DNA of 5,455 bases from an uncultured Collinsella sp. (GTDB lineage: Bacteria; Actinomycetota; Coriobacteriia; Coriobacteriales; Coriobacteriaceae). Positions within the stretch are counted from its first letter, which is position 1, and every line of letters starts with the position of its first letter. Shown piece by piece: positions 1 through 5,455 of the stretch. Below the pieces are notes generated by a model. The model made no database searches. It was not told the origin of the DNA and worked only from the letters and a program-made list of their open reading frames with translations. The stretch is from contig URTP01000132.1 of the NCBI GenBank assembly GCA_900550835.1, positions 1-5,455 of the forward strand. Direction: 5' to 3'. The position numbers were made by a program, and so were the translations under genes.

Positions 1-827
1 GAGCCGGTGGAGTAGGAGTCTGAAAGCGTGATAAAGCCAAATTCGGAGCTCGACCACAGCACGATCTCCTCGGAAAGACGCGACAGGTGCATCGCCATGA
101 CGGATCCGGCGTAATGCAGATCGAGCAGGAAATCACGGTCGGAAACCGCATCGAGCGAGTTGGGAATCACGCCCGCAAAGCCAAGTTCGGCAGCCGTCAT
201 CTGGCGATCGAGCGGATAGCTCGTACCGGCAAGTGCTGCAGCACCCAGCGGGCAGTTGTCGGCGGCGTCAAAGGCAGCCTTCAGGCGCGTAAAGTCGCGC
301 GCGAACATCCAGGAATACGCCAGCAGATGATGCGAGAGCAGCACGGGCTGAGCGTGCTGCATATGCGTGTAGCCCGGCAGAATCACCTTGTCGTACTTCT
401 TGGCCGCATCCACCAGCACATGGCGCAGCTCAAGATTGACCTCCATGAGCTCCTTGGCCAGCGCCTTGACGCCCAGGCGCGTATCGGTCGCCACCTGGTC
501 GTTGCGCGAACGCCCAGTATGCAAGCGCTTGCCAGCCTCGCCGATACGACGCGTCAGCTCGCTTTCGATGGACATATGAATGTCCTCGTCGTTGATATCG
601 AAGGTGAAGTTGCCGGCATCGATATCCTGTTCGATTCCGGTCAGGCCCTCGGCAATCGCCTGCTCGTCCTCGGTGCTGATAATGCCCTGGGCCGCCAGCA
701 TCTTGGCATGTGCCTTAGATCCGGCGATATCCTGCTTATAGAGATGTTTGTCAACCGGCAACGACGCGCCAAACTCCTGCGTGACCTCGGCCACGCCCGC
801 CTCAAAACGACCGCCCCAAAGAGCCAT
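1..827 (-). CDS. argH: Argininosuccinate lyase, N-terminal part (runs off the left edge)
   Basis: Cleaves argininosuccinate to arginine and fumarate, the last step of arginine synthesis; a cytosolic homotetramer of the fumarase/aspartase superfamily. The reading begins MALWGGRFEAG, the usual ArgH opening. Visible family motifs are DIHMSIE (residues 82-88), HTGRSRNDQV (103-112), GYTHMQHAQPV (152-162, with the catalytic-type His at about 155) and LGAAALAGTSYPLDR (194-208). The start at 827 is supported by AAAGGGGA at 835-842, 7 bases upstream, and by the family N-terminus. 275 whole codons are present out of a usual length of about 460. The window ends in DSYSTGS, right where the conserved mobile loop with the catalytic Ser (GSSxMPxKxNP) should begin, so that part cannot be checked. 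There is no frameshift in the visible part. It lies downstream of argG on the same strand, with a 522-base gap containing a small gene. Identification is very secure. Confidence 0.97.
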   Translation of the reverse strand, partial: MALWGGRFEAGVAEVTQEFGASLPVDKHLYKQDIAGSKAHAKMLAAQGIISTEDEQAIAEGLTGIEQDIDAGNFTFDINDEDIHMSIESELTRRIGEAGKRLHTGRSRNDQVATDTRLGVKALAKELMEVNLELRHVLVDAAKKYDKVILPGYTHMQHAQPVLLSHHLLAYSWMFARDFTRLKAAFDAADNCPLGAAALAGTSYPLDRQMTAAELGFAGVIPNSLDAVSDRDFLLDLHYAGSVMAMHLSRLSEEIVLWSSSEFGFITLSDSYSTG

Positions 828-945
828 GGAACCGTCCCCTTTCATCAAATCCCAAAACAAGCGCCCAAAGCAATGCGCCCTGTCGCTGAAGCGATTTCTC
901 AACCGCTAGTTTTGCATATTCCCCACCATGTGCGAGGCCCTATAG

Positions 946-1116
946 CTAATTTGCAAAGAAGTGACGCGCCATGCACTTGGCGCCCAACGTCTCCCTCCGA
1001 ATGTTGCCCTGCGAACCATCGATCCAGGCCTTTAGGCTCATAGGAACGTCCTCGACCTTTGCAGCATCGAACTCGGGCGCGAGGGCAAGTAAAGCATGCG
1101 CGATAGCATCGAACAT
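946..1116 (-). CDS. Small hypothetical protein, 56 residues, between argG and argH
   Basis: Not recognised. The protein begins MFDAIAHALLALAPEFD and ends CMARHFFAN. It has a short hydrophobic/acidic helix-like N-terminus (residues 1-20), a middle containing SLKAWIDGS, and a basic C-terminal part with NIRRETLGAK. There is no signal peptide, clear membrane segment or metal-binding motif. The start at 1116 was chosen because GGGGAG sits at 1125-1130, 8 bases upstream. A longer reading from 1182 would have to start inside the hairpin and has no such site. Codons are mostly those expected of the neighbouring genes (GAG, GCC, GTC, AAG, ATC), which favours a real gene over a chance frame. It lies between argG and argH on the same strand, 118 bases before the argH start, so it may be co-transcribed with argH. 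A role in arginine metabolism is not shown by the sequence. Confidence 0.6.
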   Translation of the reverse strand: MFDAIAHALLALAPEFDAAKVEDVPMSLKAWIDGSQGNIRRETLGAKCMARHFFAN

Positions 1117-1124
1117 AATGGATA

Positions 1125-1130
1125 CTCCCC
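1125..1130 (-). promoter_or_regulatory. Ribosome-binding site of the 56-residue gene
   Basis: GGGGAG on the minus strand, 8 bases before the ATG at 1116. It fixes the start of the small gene and is the main argument that the frame is translated. Confidence 0.55.
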
Positions 1131-1167
1131 ATATATATAGGCGCAGGGCCGTCAAATTGATAGGAGG

Positions 1168-1195
1168 AGCCCCGCCGGACAACCCCGGCGGGGCT
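1168..1195 (-). terminator. Perfect 11-bp GC-rich hairpin between argG and the small gene; possible terminator or attenuator
   Basis: The arms AGCCCCGCCGG (1168-1178) and CCGGCGGGGCT (1185-1195) pair perfectly around a 6-base loop. On the minus strand the hairpin follows argG by about 155 bases and precedes the small gene by about 50. The minus-strand tail is CTCCTCCTATCAATTT, which is pyrimidine-rich but lacks a run of T, so efficient intrinsic termination is uncertain. The plus-strand side has no T-run either, and no gene on that strand needs it. It could end the argG transcript, attenuate read-through into argH, or stabilise the argG mRNA 3' end. Confidence 0.55.
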
Positions 1196-1349
1196 CGGAC
1201 TCAGCCGCAGACGCGGCATCATATATGCGGGCGGAACGTAGGGGCCACCGATGTTAAGAAGTGTCAGCAAGCATAACGAAAGGCAGGGACCCCATGCGCC
1301 CGTTATGTATCACGCGGATGGGCCGCGCGGATACCAAAGGAAGGAGGTG

Positions 1350-2576
1350 CTAGGCCTGGGCGGCAGCAGAGCTGGGGCCCTGGACCTTAGCCCACGTCTT
1401 GAGCGACAGCGTATCGATCTCGATAAAGCCGGCGCTGGCCTTCTCGTCAAACGTAGTGTCGCGGTCGTAGGTAGCCAGACCGTAGTCATACAGGCTAAAC
1501 GGGCTCTTGCGGCCGACGACATGGCAGTTGCCCTTAAAGAACTTCAGACGGACGGTGCCGGTCACGCACTTCTGGGTGTCGGCCATAAAGGCATCGAGCG
1601 CGTTTTTGAGCGGGCTGTACCACTGGCCGTTGTACACGGCGGTGGCCCAATCCTGCTCGAGCTTAATCTTGGTCTTGAGCAGGTCGCCCTCGACGCAGAT
1701 GTCCTCGAGCGCCTTGTGGGCGGTGATGAGCGTCAGGGCGCCAGGAACCTCGTAGCACTCGCGACTCTTGAGGCCCACCAGACGATCCTCGACCAGGTCG
1801 AGACGGCCAAAGCCGTTGTCACCTGAAATCTTGTTGAGGGCGATGACGATCTCGGAGAGTTTCATCTTCTTGCCATCGACGGCGACGGGCTTGCCCGCCT
1901 CAAACTCAATCTCGGTGTAGGTCGGGGTGTCCGGCGTGTCCTCGGGGTTCTTGGTCATAACCCAGGCGTCGTCGAGCGGCTCGTTCCAGGGATCCTCCAG
2001 GTGACCGCACTCGATGGCGCGACCCCACAGGTTGTCGTCGATGGAATAGGGGTTGTCGTTGGCGCCCTCGGGAACCGGCACGTTGTGGGCGTGAGCATAG
2101 GCAACCTCATCGGGACGGCACTTCAGATCCCACTCGCGAACCGGGGCGATAACCTTAAGCTCGGGGTCGAGGGCCTTGACGGCAGCCTCAAAACGAACCT
2201 GGTCGTTACCCTTGCCGGTGCAGCCGTGGGCGACGTAGGTCGCGCCAAACTCGTGAGCGACCTCGACAAGCTTCTTGGCGAGCAGCGGGCGAGACAGCGC
2301 GGAGAGCAGCGGGTACTTGTTCTCGTACATGGAGTTTGCGGCGATGGCCTTAGTCAGGAACTCATCGGAGAACTCGTCGCGCAGGTCGAGCACCTGGCAA
2401 TCGAGAACGCCCAGGTCAAGCGCCTTCCGCTTCTTGGCATCCAAGCCGGTCTCCTCCTGGCCCACGTTGCCGCAGACGCAAACGACATCGAGATTCTTCT
2501 CGTCCTGGAGCCACTTGACACATACGGATGTATCAAGACCACCGGAATATGCGAGAACGACTTTTTCCTTGCTCAT
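1350..2576 (-). CDS. argG: Argininosuccinate synthase
   Basis: Joins citrulline and aspartate using ATP (to AMP and PPi) to give argininosuccinate, the penultimate step of arginine synthesis; a cytosolic homotetramer. The 408-residue length fits the family (about 400). The N-terminal ATP-binding PP-loop is AYSGGLDTS (residues 9-17). The second signature is AHGCTGKGNDQVRFE (116-130), with Cys where many family members have Ala or Ser. Further family stretches are EWDLKCRPDE, NPYSIDDNLWGR and, in the C-terminal oligomerisation part, SPFSLYDYGLATYD. The start at 2576 (MSKEKVVLAYSGG) is preceded by AAAGGAAA at 2582-2589. The longer in-frame start at 2627 would add 17 residues that are not family-like (MQLTDVLTSYQGRKETA), and is rejected. 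The C-terminal tail is Ala-rich (SSAAAQA). It is transcribed away from the HAD gene and towards argH. Confidence 0.98.
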   Translation of the reverse strand: MSKEKVVLAYSGGLDTSVCVKWLQDEKNLDVVCVCGNVGQEETGLDAKKRKALDLGVLDCQVLDLRDEFSDEFLTKAIAANSMYENKYPLLSALSRPLLAKKLVEVAHEFGATYVAHGCTGKGNDQVRFEAAVKALDPELKVIAPVREWDLKCRPDEVAYAHAHNVPVPEGANDNPYSIDDNLWGRAIECGHLEDPWNEPLDDAWVMTKNPEDTPDTPTYTEIEFEAGKPVAVDGKKMKLSEIVIALNKISGDNGFGRLDLVEDRLVGLKSRECYEVPGALTLITAHKALEDICVEGDLLKTKIKLEQDWATAVYNGQWYSPLKNALDAFMADTQKCVTGTVRLKFFKGNCHVVGRKSPFSLYDYGLATYDRDTTFDEKASAGFIEIDTLSLKTWAKVQGPSSAAAQA

Positions 2577-2581
2577 GGCTG

Positions 2582-2589
2582 TTTCCTTT
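2582..2589 (-). promoter_or_regulatory. Ribosome-binding site that sets the argG start
   Basis: AAAGGAAA on the minus strand, about 5 bases before the ATG at 2576. It decides between this start and the in-frame upstream ATG at 2627, which would make a non-family N-terminal extension. Confidence 0.7.
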
Positions 2590-2704
2590 CGCCCTTGGTA
2601 GCTAGTTAGAACATCGGTCAGTTGCAAGTCATTTCGAGGTCAAAAAACCGTGCAATATCAGGTTAAATAGCAAAAAGCAGCACAGCATGCCCTAGAAACA
2701 TGCG

Positions 2705-2735
2705 TTTATATCGTGCTAAAACCCAACGACCTCAA
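2705..2735 (-). promoter_or_regulatory. Possible argG promoter
   Basis: On the minus strand, TTGAGG (2730-2735) is followed after 17 bases by GATATA (2707-2712), or after 19 bases by TATAAA (2705-2710). Either would give a leader of roughly 120 bases before argG. The match to the vegetative consensus is only partial. No convincing ArgR box, T-box or leader peptide was recognised in the leader. Confidence 0.3.
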
Positions 2736-3171
2736 AATGACTCTGTTGAGGCAATTCGCCCCATGCGGACAGAGACGATTGTTATCGTCGTCGGGAAATT
2801 GCGCGCTGGCGTCGGATGGCATTATCTGCAGTGGTGATGATCTTTACGAACTGCATCTGCCTCTCCTTTCACCTATCGCCGGGCGCAATTCTAATATCGT
2901 AAACGGTACCTTTTCTTCGGTAAGCGGTTGTATTTCCGTCTCCGTTTTCGATGGTCGCTATATTACGCTAAAGTGCCCGCAGCACAAGCGACAAATTCAA
3001 ATTTCTGAAAAGTTTTTTCATTACTTTGTGAAGCGTGGTGCAAATACGCTCCGTTCCTGCGACAATACGCTCAGTTACTGGTTGATGGTTATAACGTCTG
3101 AAACAATTTCGAAACGAAAGGCGCGCTTTTATGCAAACTTACGAATCGGACACCAATATCGGAAGCATTAA
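2713..3171 (+). CDS. Unassigned open frame, doubtful hypothetical protein (152 residues) or gene remnant
   Basis: Not recognised. The frame is open from 2671 (after a TAG at 2668-2670) to the TAA at 3169-3171. Candidate starts are GTG at 2713 and ATG at 2737; neither has a purine-rich ribosome-binding site. Between about 2800 and 3100 the codons often have a purine first and a pyrimidine last (GAT GAT, ATC GCC, AAT ATC, GGT ACC), a coding-like texture. The translation has six cysteines, one in KCPQHKR, and no recognisable domain, signal peptide or clear membrane segment. Against a functional gene: no start signal, lower GC than its neighbours, and a 41-base overlap with the well-supported HAD start in another frame. 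It may be a decayed gene, a transferred fragment, or chance. Confidence 0.25.
   Translation: MLKPNDLKMTLLRQFAPCGQRRLLSSSGNCALASDGIICSGDDLYELHLPLLSPIAGRNSNIVNGTFSSVSGCISVSVFDGRYITLKCPQHKRQIQISEKFFHYFVKRGANTLRSCDNTLSYWLMVITSETISKRKARFYANLRIGHQYRKH
3090..3095 (+). promoter_or_regulatory. Possible -10 element for the HAD gene
   Basis: TATAAC lies 35 bases before the ATG at 3131, which would give a short leader of about 30 bases containing the GAAAGG ribosome-binding site. No good -35 hexamer lies 16-18 bases upstream (the sequence there is ACGCTC), so this is weak. Confidence 0.28.
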
Positions 3172-3958
3172 GATTCTCGCCGTCGACATGGACAAGACGC
3201 TGCTCACCGACAAGCGCGTGTTGCCGCAGGGTCTTGATGAGCGCCTGGACAAGCTCGCCGACGCAGGCATTGTATTCTGCCCCGCCAGCGGACGCCCCGC
3301 CCCCAAACTCGAGGAAATGTTCGAGAGCATTAAGAACCGCCTTGCTTTTTGTCCCGACAACGGAGCCTGCGTCATCTATCGCGGCAGCTATATCTATAAG
3401 AGCAACATCGATGTGGCGCTGTATCAGCAGGTGCTCGCCCGTGCCTCGGAGGACCCGCGTGCCGTTCCCGTCTTGTGCTGCTACGACGAGTTCTATGTGC
3501 TCGCCCGCGACCATCAGTACCACGACGAGATCAGCGTGTACTACAACACGATCAACTACGTCGATAGCTTTGAGGGCCTTGATATCGAGTCCAACAAGAT
3601 TTCGATCTTCTTCCCCGCCTACGATGCCGAGCCAGCGTTTCGCGAGGACTACAGCCCCGAGTTCTCGGACAAGCTCTACGTCACGAACGCCGGGCGCGAG
3701 TGGATCGACTTCATGAACCTGGGCGTCGACAAGGGGTCGGGCGTAGCACATCTCTGCGAGCGCCTGGGCATCGATATCGCCGACGCCGCTGCCGTGGGCG
3801 ATACGTACAACGACATCCCCATGCTGGAGCGCGTCGGGCATAGCTTTATCGTGGACAATGCCGAGGAGCACATGAACGCGCATGCCAAATGGCGCATTCC
3901 GAGCAACAACGACGGGGGCGTACTGACGCTCATCGACGCCATCTTGGCGGCTCGTTAA
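3131..3958 (+). CDS. Cof-type HAD-superfamily hydrolase (sugar-phosphate or nucleotide phosphatase)
   Basis: A cytosolic Mg-dependent phosphatase of the haloacid dehalogenase superfamily with a C2-type (Cof/YidA-like) cap; the natural substrate cannot be read from sequence. All four HAD motifs are present in 275 residues, a normal Cof length (about 260-290). Motif I is DMDKT (nucleophile D19, acid/base D21; Lys replaces the common Gly). Motif II is PASGRP (S53). Motif III is K201 in GVDKGSGV. Motif IV is GDTYND (223-228, with metal-binding D224 and D228). CPDNGA at 74-79 matches the usual (E)NGA strand before the cap, which spans roughly residues 85-190. The start at 3131 has GAAAGG at 3116-3121. 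It leaves a 12-residue lead (MQTYESDTNIGS) before the first strand, slightly longer than typical, and no later in-frame start fits. It is convergent with polA and divergent from argG, so probably a single-gene unit. Confidence 0.93.
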   Translation: MQTYESDTNIGSIKILAVDMDKTLLTDKRVLPQGLDERLDKLADAGIVFCPASGRPAPKLEEMFESIKNRLAFCPDNGACVIYRGSYIYKSNIDVALYQQVLARASEDPRAVPVLCCYDEFYVLARDHQYHDEISVYYNTINYVDSFEGLDIESNKISIFFPAYDAEPAFREDYSPEFSDKLYVTNAGREWIDFMNLGVDKGSGVAHLCERLGIDIADAAAVGDTYNDIPMLERVGHSFIVDNAEEHMNAHAKWRIPSNNDGGVLTLIDAILAAR

Positions 3959-3997
3959 CGGGGCTCGTCGGACCCGGCCGGGCGCCAAGATGGCGTC
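3935..3997. repeat. 15-bp perfect inverted repeat spanning the HAD stop codon
   Basis: GACGCCATCTTGGCG (3935-3949, coding for the DAILA end of the HAD protein) is the exact reverse complement of CGCCAAGATGGCGTC (3983-3997). The 33-base spacer contains the TAA stop and a 7-base direct repeat GGCTCGT (3949-3955 and 3962-3968). Each arm is itself a small palindrome (CGCCA-N3-TGGCG). In RNA it could fold as one long stem or two short hairpins. There is no T-run after it, so it is not a standard terminator by itself. It may protect the mRNA 3' end or assist the terminator that starts 36 bases further on. Confidence 0.7.
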
Positions 3998-4032
3998 TTG
4001 AGTGTCTAGATACTTAGCTGAAATGATTTGAG

Positions 4033-4073
4033 CAGAGGGGAGCTCCTTGTTGGGAGGGGCTCCCCTCTGTTTT
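4033..4073 (+). terminator. Intrinsic terminator of the HAD gene, possibly shared with polA
   Basis: CAGAGGGGAGC (4033-4043) pairs perfectly with GCTCCCCTCTG (4059-4069) to form an 11-bp GC-rich stem, with extra CTCC/GGAG pairing possible in the loop. It is followed by TTTT at 4070-4073 and then GGTT. It lies 75 bases past the HAD stop. Read on the minus strand the tail is CTCAAATCATTTC, a poor T-run, so it may stop polA transcripts only weakly. Confidence 0.8.
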
Positions 4074-4081
4074 GGTTACTG

Positions 4082-4112
4082 TGGGACAAATTAATCAGTA
4101 GTGTTTGTCCCA
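4082..4112. repeat. 9-bp inverted repeat TGGGACAAA-N13-TTTGTCCCA
   Basis: Perfect 9-bp arms (4082-4090 and 4104-4112) around a 13-base AT-rich centre, 58 bases beyond the polA stop. Neither strand has a T-run after it, so it is a poor intrinsic terminator as it stands. It could be a transcript 3'-end hairpin for polA, a protein-binding site, or a copy of a dispersed intergenic element. Confidence 0.55.
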
Positions 4113-4169
4113 AATCTTAAGTATGTGGGGGCTTGCGTCTTGGGCGAGCTTGCCTTACGGAGTGCTTCC

Positions 4170-5455
4170 CTATTTCGCGTCGGCCCAGGTTATGCCGGTG
4201 CTGGCTTCGGCGATCAACGGTACGCGGAGGTCTACTACGTGTTCCATGACGTCGCGGACCATGGCGGTGAGGCGCTCGACTTCGTCGACGGGGCACTCAA
4301 AGTCCAGTTCGTCGTGTACCTGCAGGATCATGTGGGCGGCAAAGCCTTCTTCCAAGCGACGGCTTACGCGGGCCATGGCGATCTTGATGATGTCGGCGGC
4401 GGTGCCCTGCATGGGGTGGTTCATGGCCGTACGCTCACCAAAGCCGCGGAGCTGTGGGTTTTTGGCCTTGAGCTCGGGAATATGGCGTCTGCGGCCATAC
4501 ATGGTCTCGGCATAGCCCGTCTGCTTGGCTCGCGCCACCACATTGTCGAGGAACGTGCGCACGCCCGGGTAGGCCTCGTAGTAGCGATCGATCATATCGC
4601 GCGCCTCGGCCATCGAGATGTGCAGCGACTGCGACAGTCCATAGGCCTGCTGGCCGTACACGATGCCAAAGTTCACGGCCTTGGCGCGGCTACGCAGGTC
4701 GGGTGTCACCTCGGACACCGGCACGCCAAATACGCGCGCGGCCGTCTCGGCATGGAAGTCCTCGCCCTCGTTGAAGGCGCGCACCAGGTGCTCGTCACCC
4801 GAAAGATGCGCGAGCAGGCGCAGCTCGATCTGCGAGTAGTCCACCGCCAAAAAGACGCTGCCCTCGCCCGCCGAGAACGCCGTCTTGACGGTACGCCCCA
4901 GCTCCGAGCGCGTCGGAATGTTTTGCAGATTGGGGTCGCTCGAAGACAAACGCCCCGTCGCGGTGATGGTCTGGTTGTACGTGGTGTGCACACGCCCGTC
5001 ACCACGGCGCAGCGGGCCCAGCGTGTCCAGATAGGTCGACTTAATCTTGGACTTCTCACGCCAGTCCAAAATCAGGCGCACGATCTCGTGGTCGCGGGCA
5101 AGGTCGCTCAGCACCTTGGCGTTGGTCGAATAGTAGCCGCGCTTGGTCTTTTTGAGGCCCTTGGTCGGAAGTCCCATAACATCAAACAGCACGTGCGAGA
5201 GTTGCATGGGGCTGCCGATGTTAAAGGTCTCGTCGCCGGCCAGGTCGCGAATGCTGCGCTCGACATCGGCAATCTGGGTCGCCAGGCCCTCGGACAGACT
5301 GTGCAGGCGGTCGGGGTCCACGAGCATGCCCGCGCGCTCCATCTTGGCAAGCACCGGCACGAGCGGCATCTCGATTCCATCGAACACGTTGGCGGCGTTC
5401 TCGCGGGCCATGCGGTCACGCAGCGGTGCAACCAGCGCCAGCGTCAAGGCCGCCG
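4170..5455 (-). CDS. polA: DNA polymerase I, C-terminal polymerase part (5' end off the right edge)
   Basis: Family A DNA polymerase that fills gaps in excision repair and replaces RNA primers on the lagging strand. The visible 428 codons cover the end of the 3'-5' exonuclease-like domain and the complete thumb, palm and fingers. The stretch EMPLVPVLAKMERAGMLVD marks the domain junction. TATGRLSSSDPNLQNIP contacts template. Motif A is DYSQIELR (4818-4841, first catalytic Asp). Motif B, the O-helix, is RSRAKAVNFGIVYG (4653-4694), with Phe at the position of E. coli F762. Motif C is VHDE (4308-4319, second catalytic Asp). The end, GITWADAK, is the usual C-terminus with a TAG at 4170-4172. The frame is open to the edge; an apparent TTG start at 5447 is internal, not a real start. 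Whether the 5'-nuclease domain is present upstream cannot be seen. All polymerase catalytic residues are intact. Convergent with the HAD gene. Confidence 0.98.
   Translation of the reverse strand, partial: AALTLALVAPLRDRMARENAANVFDGIEMPLVPVLAKMERAGMLVDPDRLHSLSEGLATQIADVERSIRDLAGDETFNIGSPMQLSHVLFDVMGLPTKGLKKTKRGYYSTNAKVLSDLARDHEIVRLILDWREKSKIKSTYLDTLGPLRRGDGRVHTTYNQTITATGRLSSSDPNLQNIPTRSELGRTVKTAFSAGEGSVFLAVDYSQIELRLLAHLSGDEHLVRAFNEGEDFHAETAARVFGVPVSEVTPDLRSRAKAVNFGIVYGQQAYGLSQSLHISMAEARDMIDRYYEAYPGVRTFLDNVVARAKQTGYAETMYGRRRHIPELKAKNPQLRGFGERTAMNHPMQGTAADIIKIAMARVSRRLEEGFAAHMILQVHDELDFECPVDEVERLTAMVRDVMEHVVDLRVPLIAEASTGITWADAK

Larger units (their letters stand above)
828..1349. other. argG-argH intergenic gap
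   Basis: Apart from the 56-residue gene and the 11-bp hairpin, nothing clear is seen. Minor items are a short hairpin GCCGC-AGAC-GCGGC at 1204-1217, a TATATATA stretch at about 1131-1138 just upstream of the small gene's ribosome-binding site, and a small TCGC-TTCA-GCGA stem (minus strand) in the argH leader near 883-894. No tRNA-like fold, riboswitch core or convincing spaced promoter for argH was recognised. Confidence 0.5.
2577..3130. other. Divergent intergenic region between argG and the HAD gene
   Basis: A 554-base stretch, visibly lower in GC than the genes on either side, carrying the signals for two divergent genes. It contains the possible argG promoter, a possible -10 element for the HAD gene and one long open frame on the plus strand, listed separately. 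A 5-bp inverted repeat GCATG-N9-CATGC lies at 2685-2703 in the argG leader. No RNA gene, riboswitch or mobile-element end is visible. Confidence 0.5.

Noticed and set aside
87..1043. 318-codon open frame on the plus strand
   Set aside because: Runs antisense through argH, whose minus-strand reading shows unmistakable family motifs; the length is explained by the GC-rich codon bias of argH.
899..1270. Longer minus-strand frame overlapping the 56-residue gene
   Set aside because: It is in a different frame, crosses the hairpin, has no good ribosome-binding site, and its codon use is poor compared with the small gene.
2001..2609. 202-codon open frame on the plus strand
   Set aside because: Antisense to argG and without a recognisable domain.
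2577..2627. 17-residue N-terminal extension of argG
   Set aside because: Not family-like, and the ATG at 2576 has its own ribosome-binding site at 2582-2589.
2685..2703. GCATG-N9-CATGC inverted repeat as an ArgR operator upstream of argG
   Set aside because: Only 5-bp arms and no resemblance to known ArgR boxes; kept only as a remark in the intergenic entry.
3089..3988. 299-codon open frame on the minus strand
   Set aside because: Lies antisense to the HAD gene, which has all four catalytic motifs; this is a GC-bias shadow.
5445..5447. TTG as a start codon for the polymerase frame
   Set aside because: The frame stays open to the window edge and the protein begins mid-domain, so this is an internal Leu codon.

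Overview
The window looks like chromosomal core-genome DNA from a moderately high-GC bacterium. Codon third positions in the clear genes are mostly G or C, and the starts have purine-rich ribosome-binding sites (AAAGGGGA, GGGGAG, AAAGGAAA, GAAAGG). The protein style (argininosuccinate synthase, lyase, Pol I and a HAD phosphatase with a DMDKT motif) suggests an actinobacterium of the Coriobacteriia, possibly Collinsella-like. That placement is an inference from sequence style, not from a database match.

Layout from left to right: (1) 1-827, minus strand: the N-terminal 275 residues of argininosuccinate lyase (argH), cut by the window edge just before its catalytic-loop signature. (2) 828-1349: a 522-base gap between argH and argG. 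It holds a probable 56-residue small gene on the minus strand and a perfect 11-bp GC-rich hairpin that looks like a terminator or attenuator. (3) 1350-2576, minus strand: complete argininosuccinate synthase (argG). (4) 2577-3130: a 554-base divergent intergenic region, lower in GC than its flanks. It holds the argG leader and upstream signals for the next gene, plus one unassigned open frame on the plus strand with coding-like codon texture. (5) 3131-3958, plus strand: a complete Cof-type HAD-superfamily phosphatase. (6) 3959-4169: a convergent intergenic region with a long inverted repeat at the end of the HAD gene, a good intrinsic terminator and a second inverted repeat. (7) 4170-5455, minus strand: the C-terminal half of DNA polymerase I (polA), running off the right edge.

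ArgG and ArgH catalyse the last two steps of arginine synthesis: citrulline plus aspartate to argininosuccinate, then to arginine plus fumarate. They read in the same direction, argG first. The large gap with a hairpin and a small gene suggests they are not a tightly coupled two-gene unit. HAD and polA are unrelated to arginine synthesis and to each other.

No mobile element, CRISPR array, tRNA, rRNA or defence system was seen. Nothing here amounts to a clearly new biological system. The items most worth a second look are the small gene between argG and argH, the unassigned open frame upstream of the HAD gene, and the inverted repeats in the HAD-polA interval.
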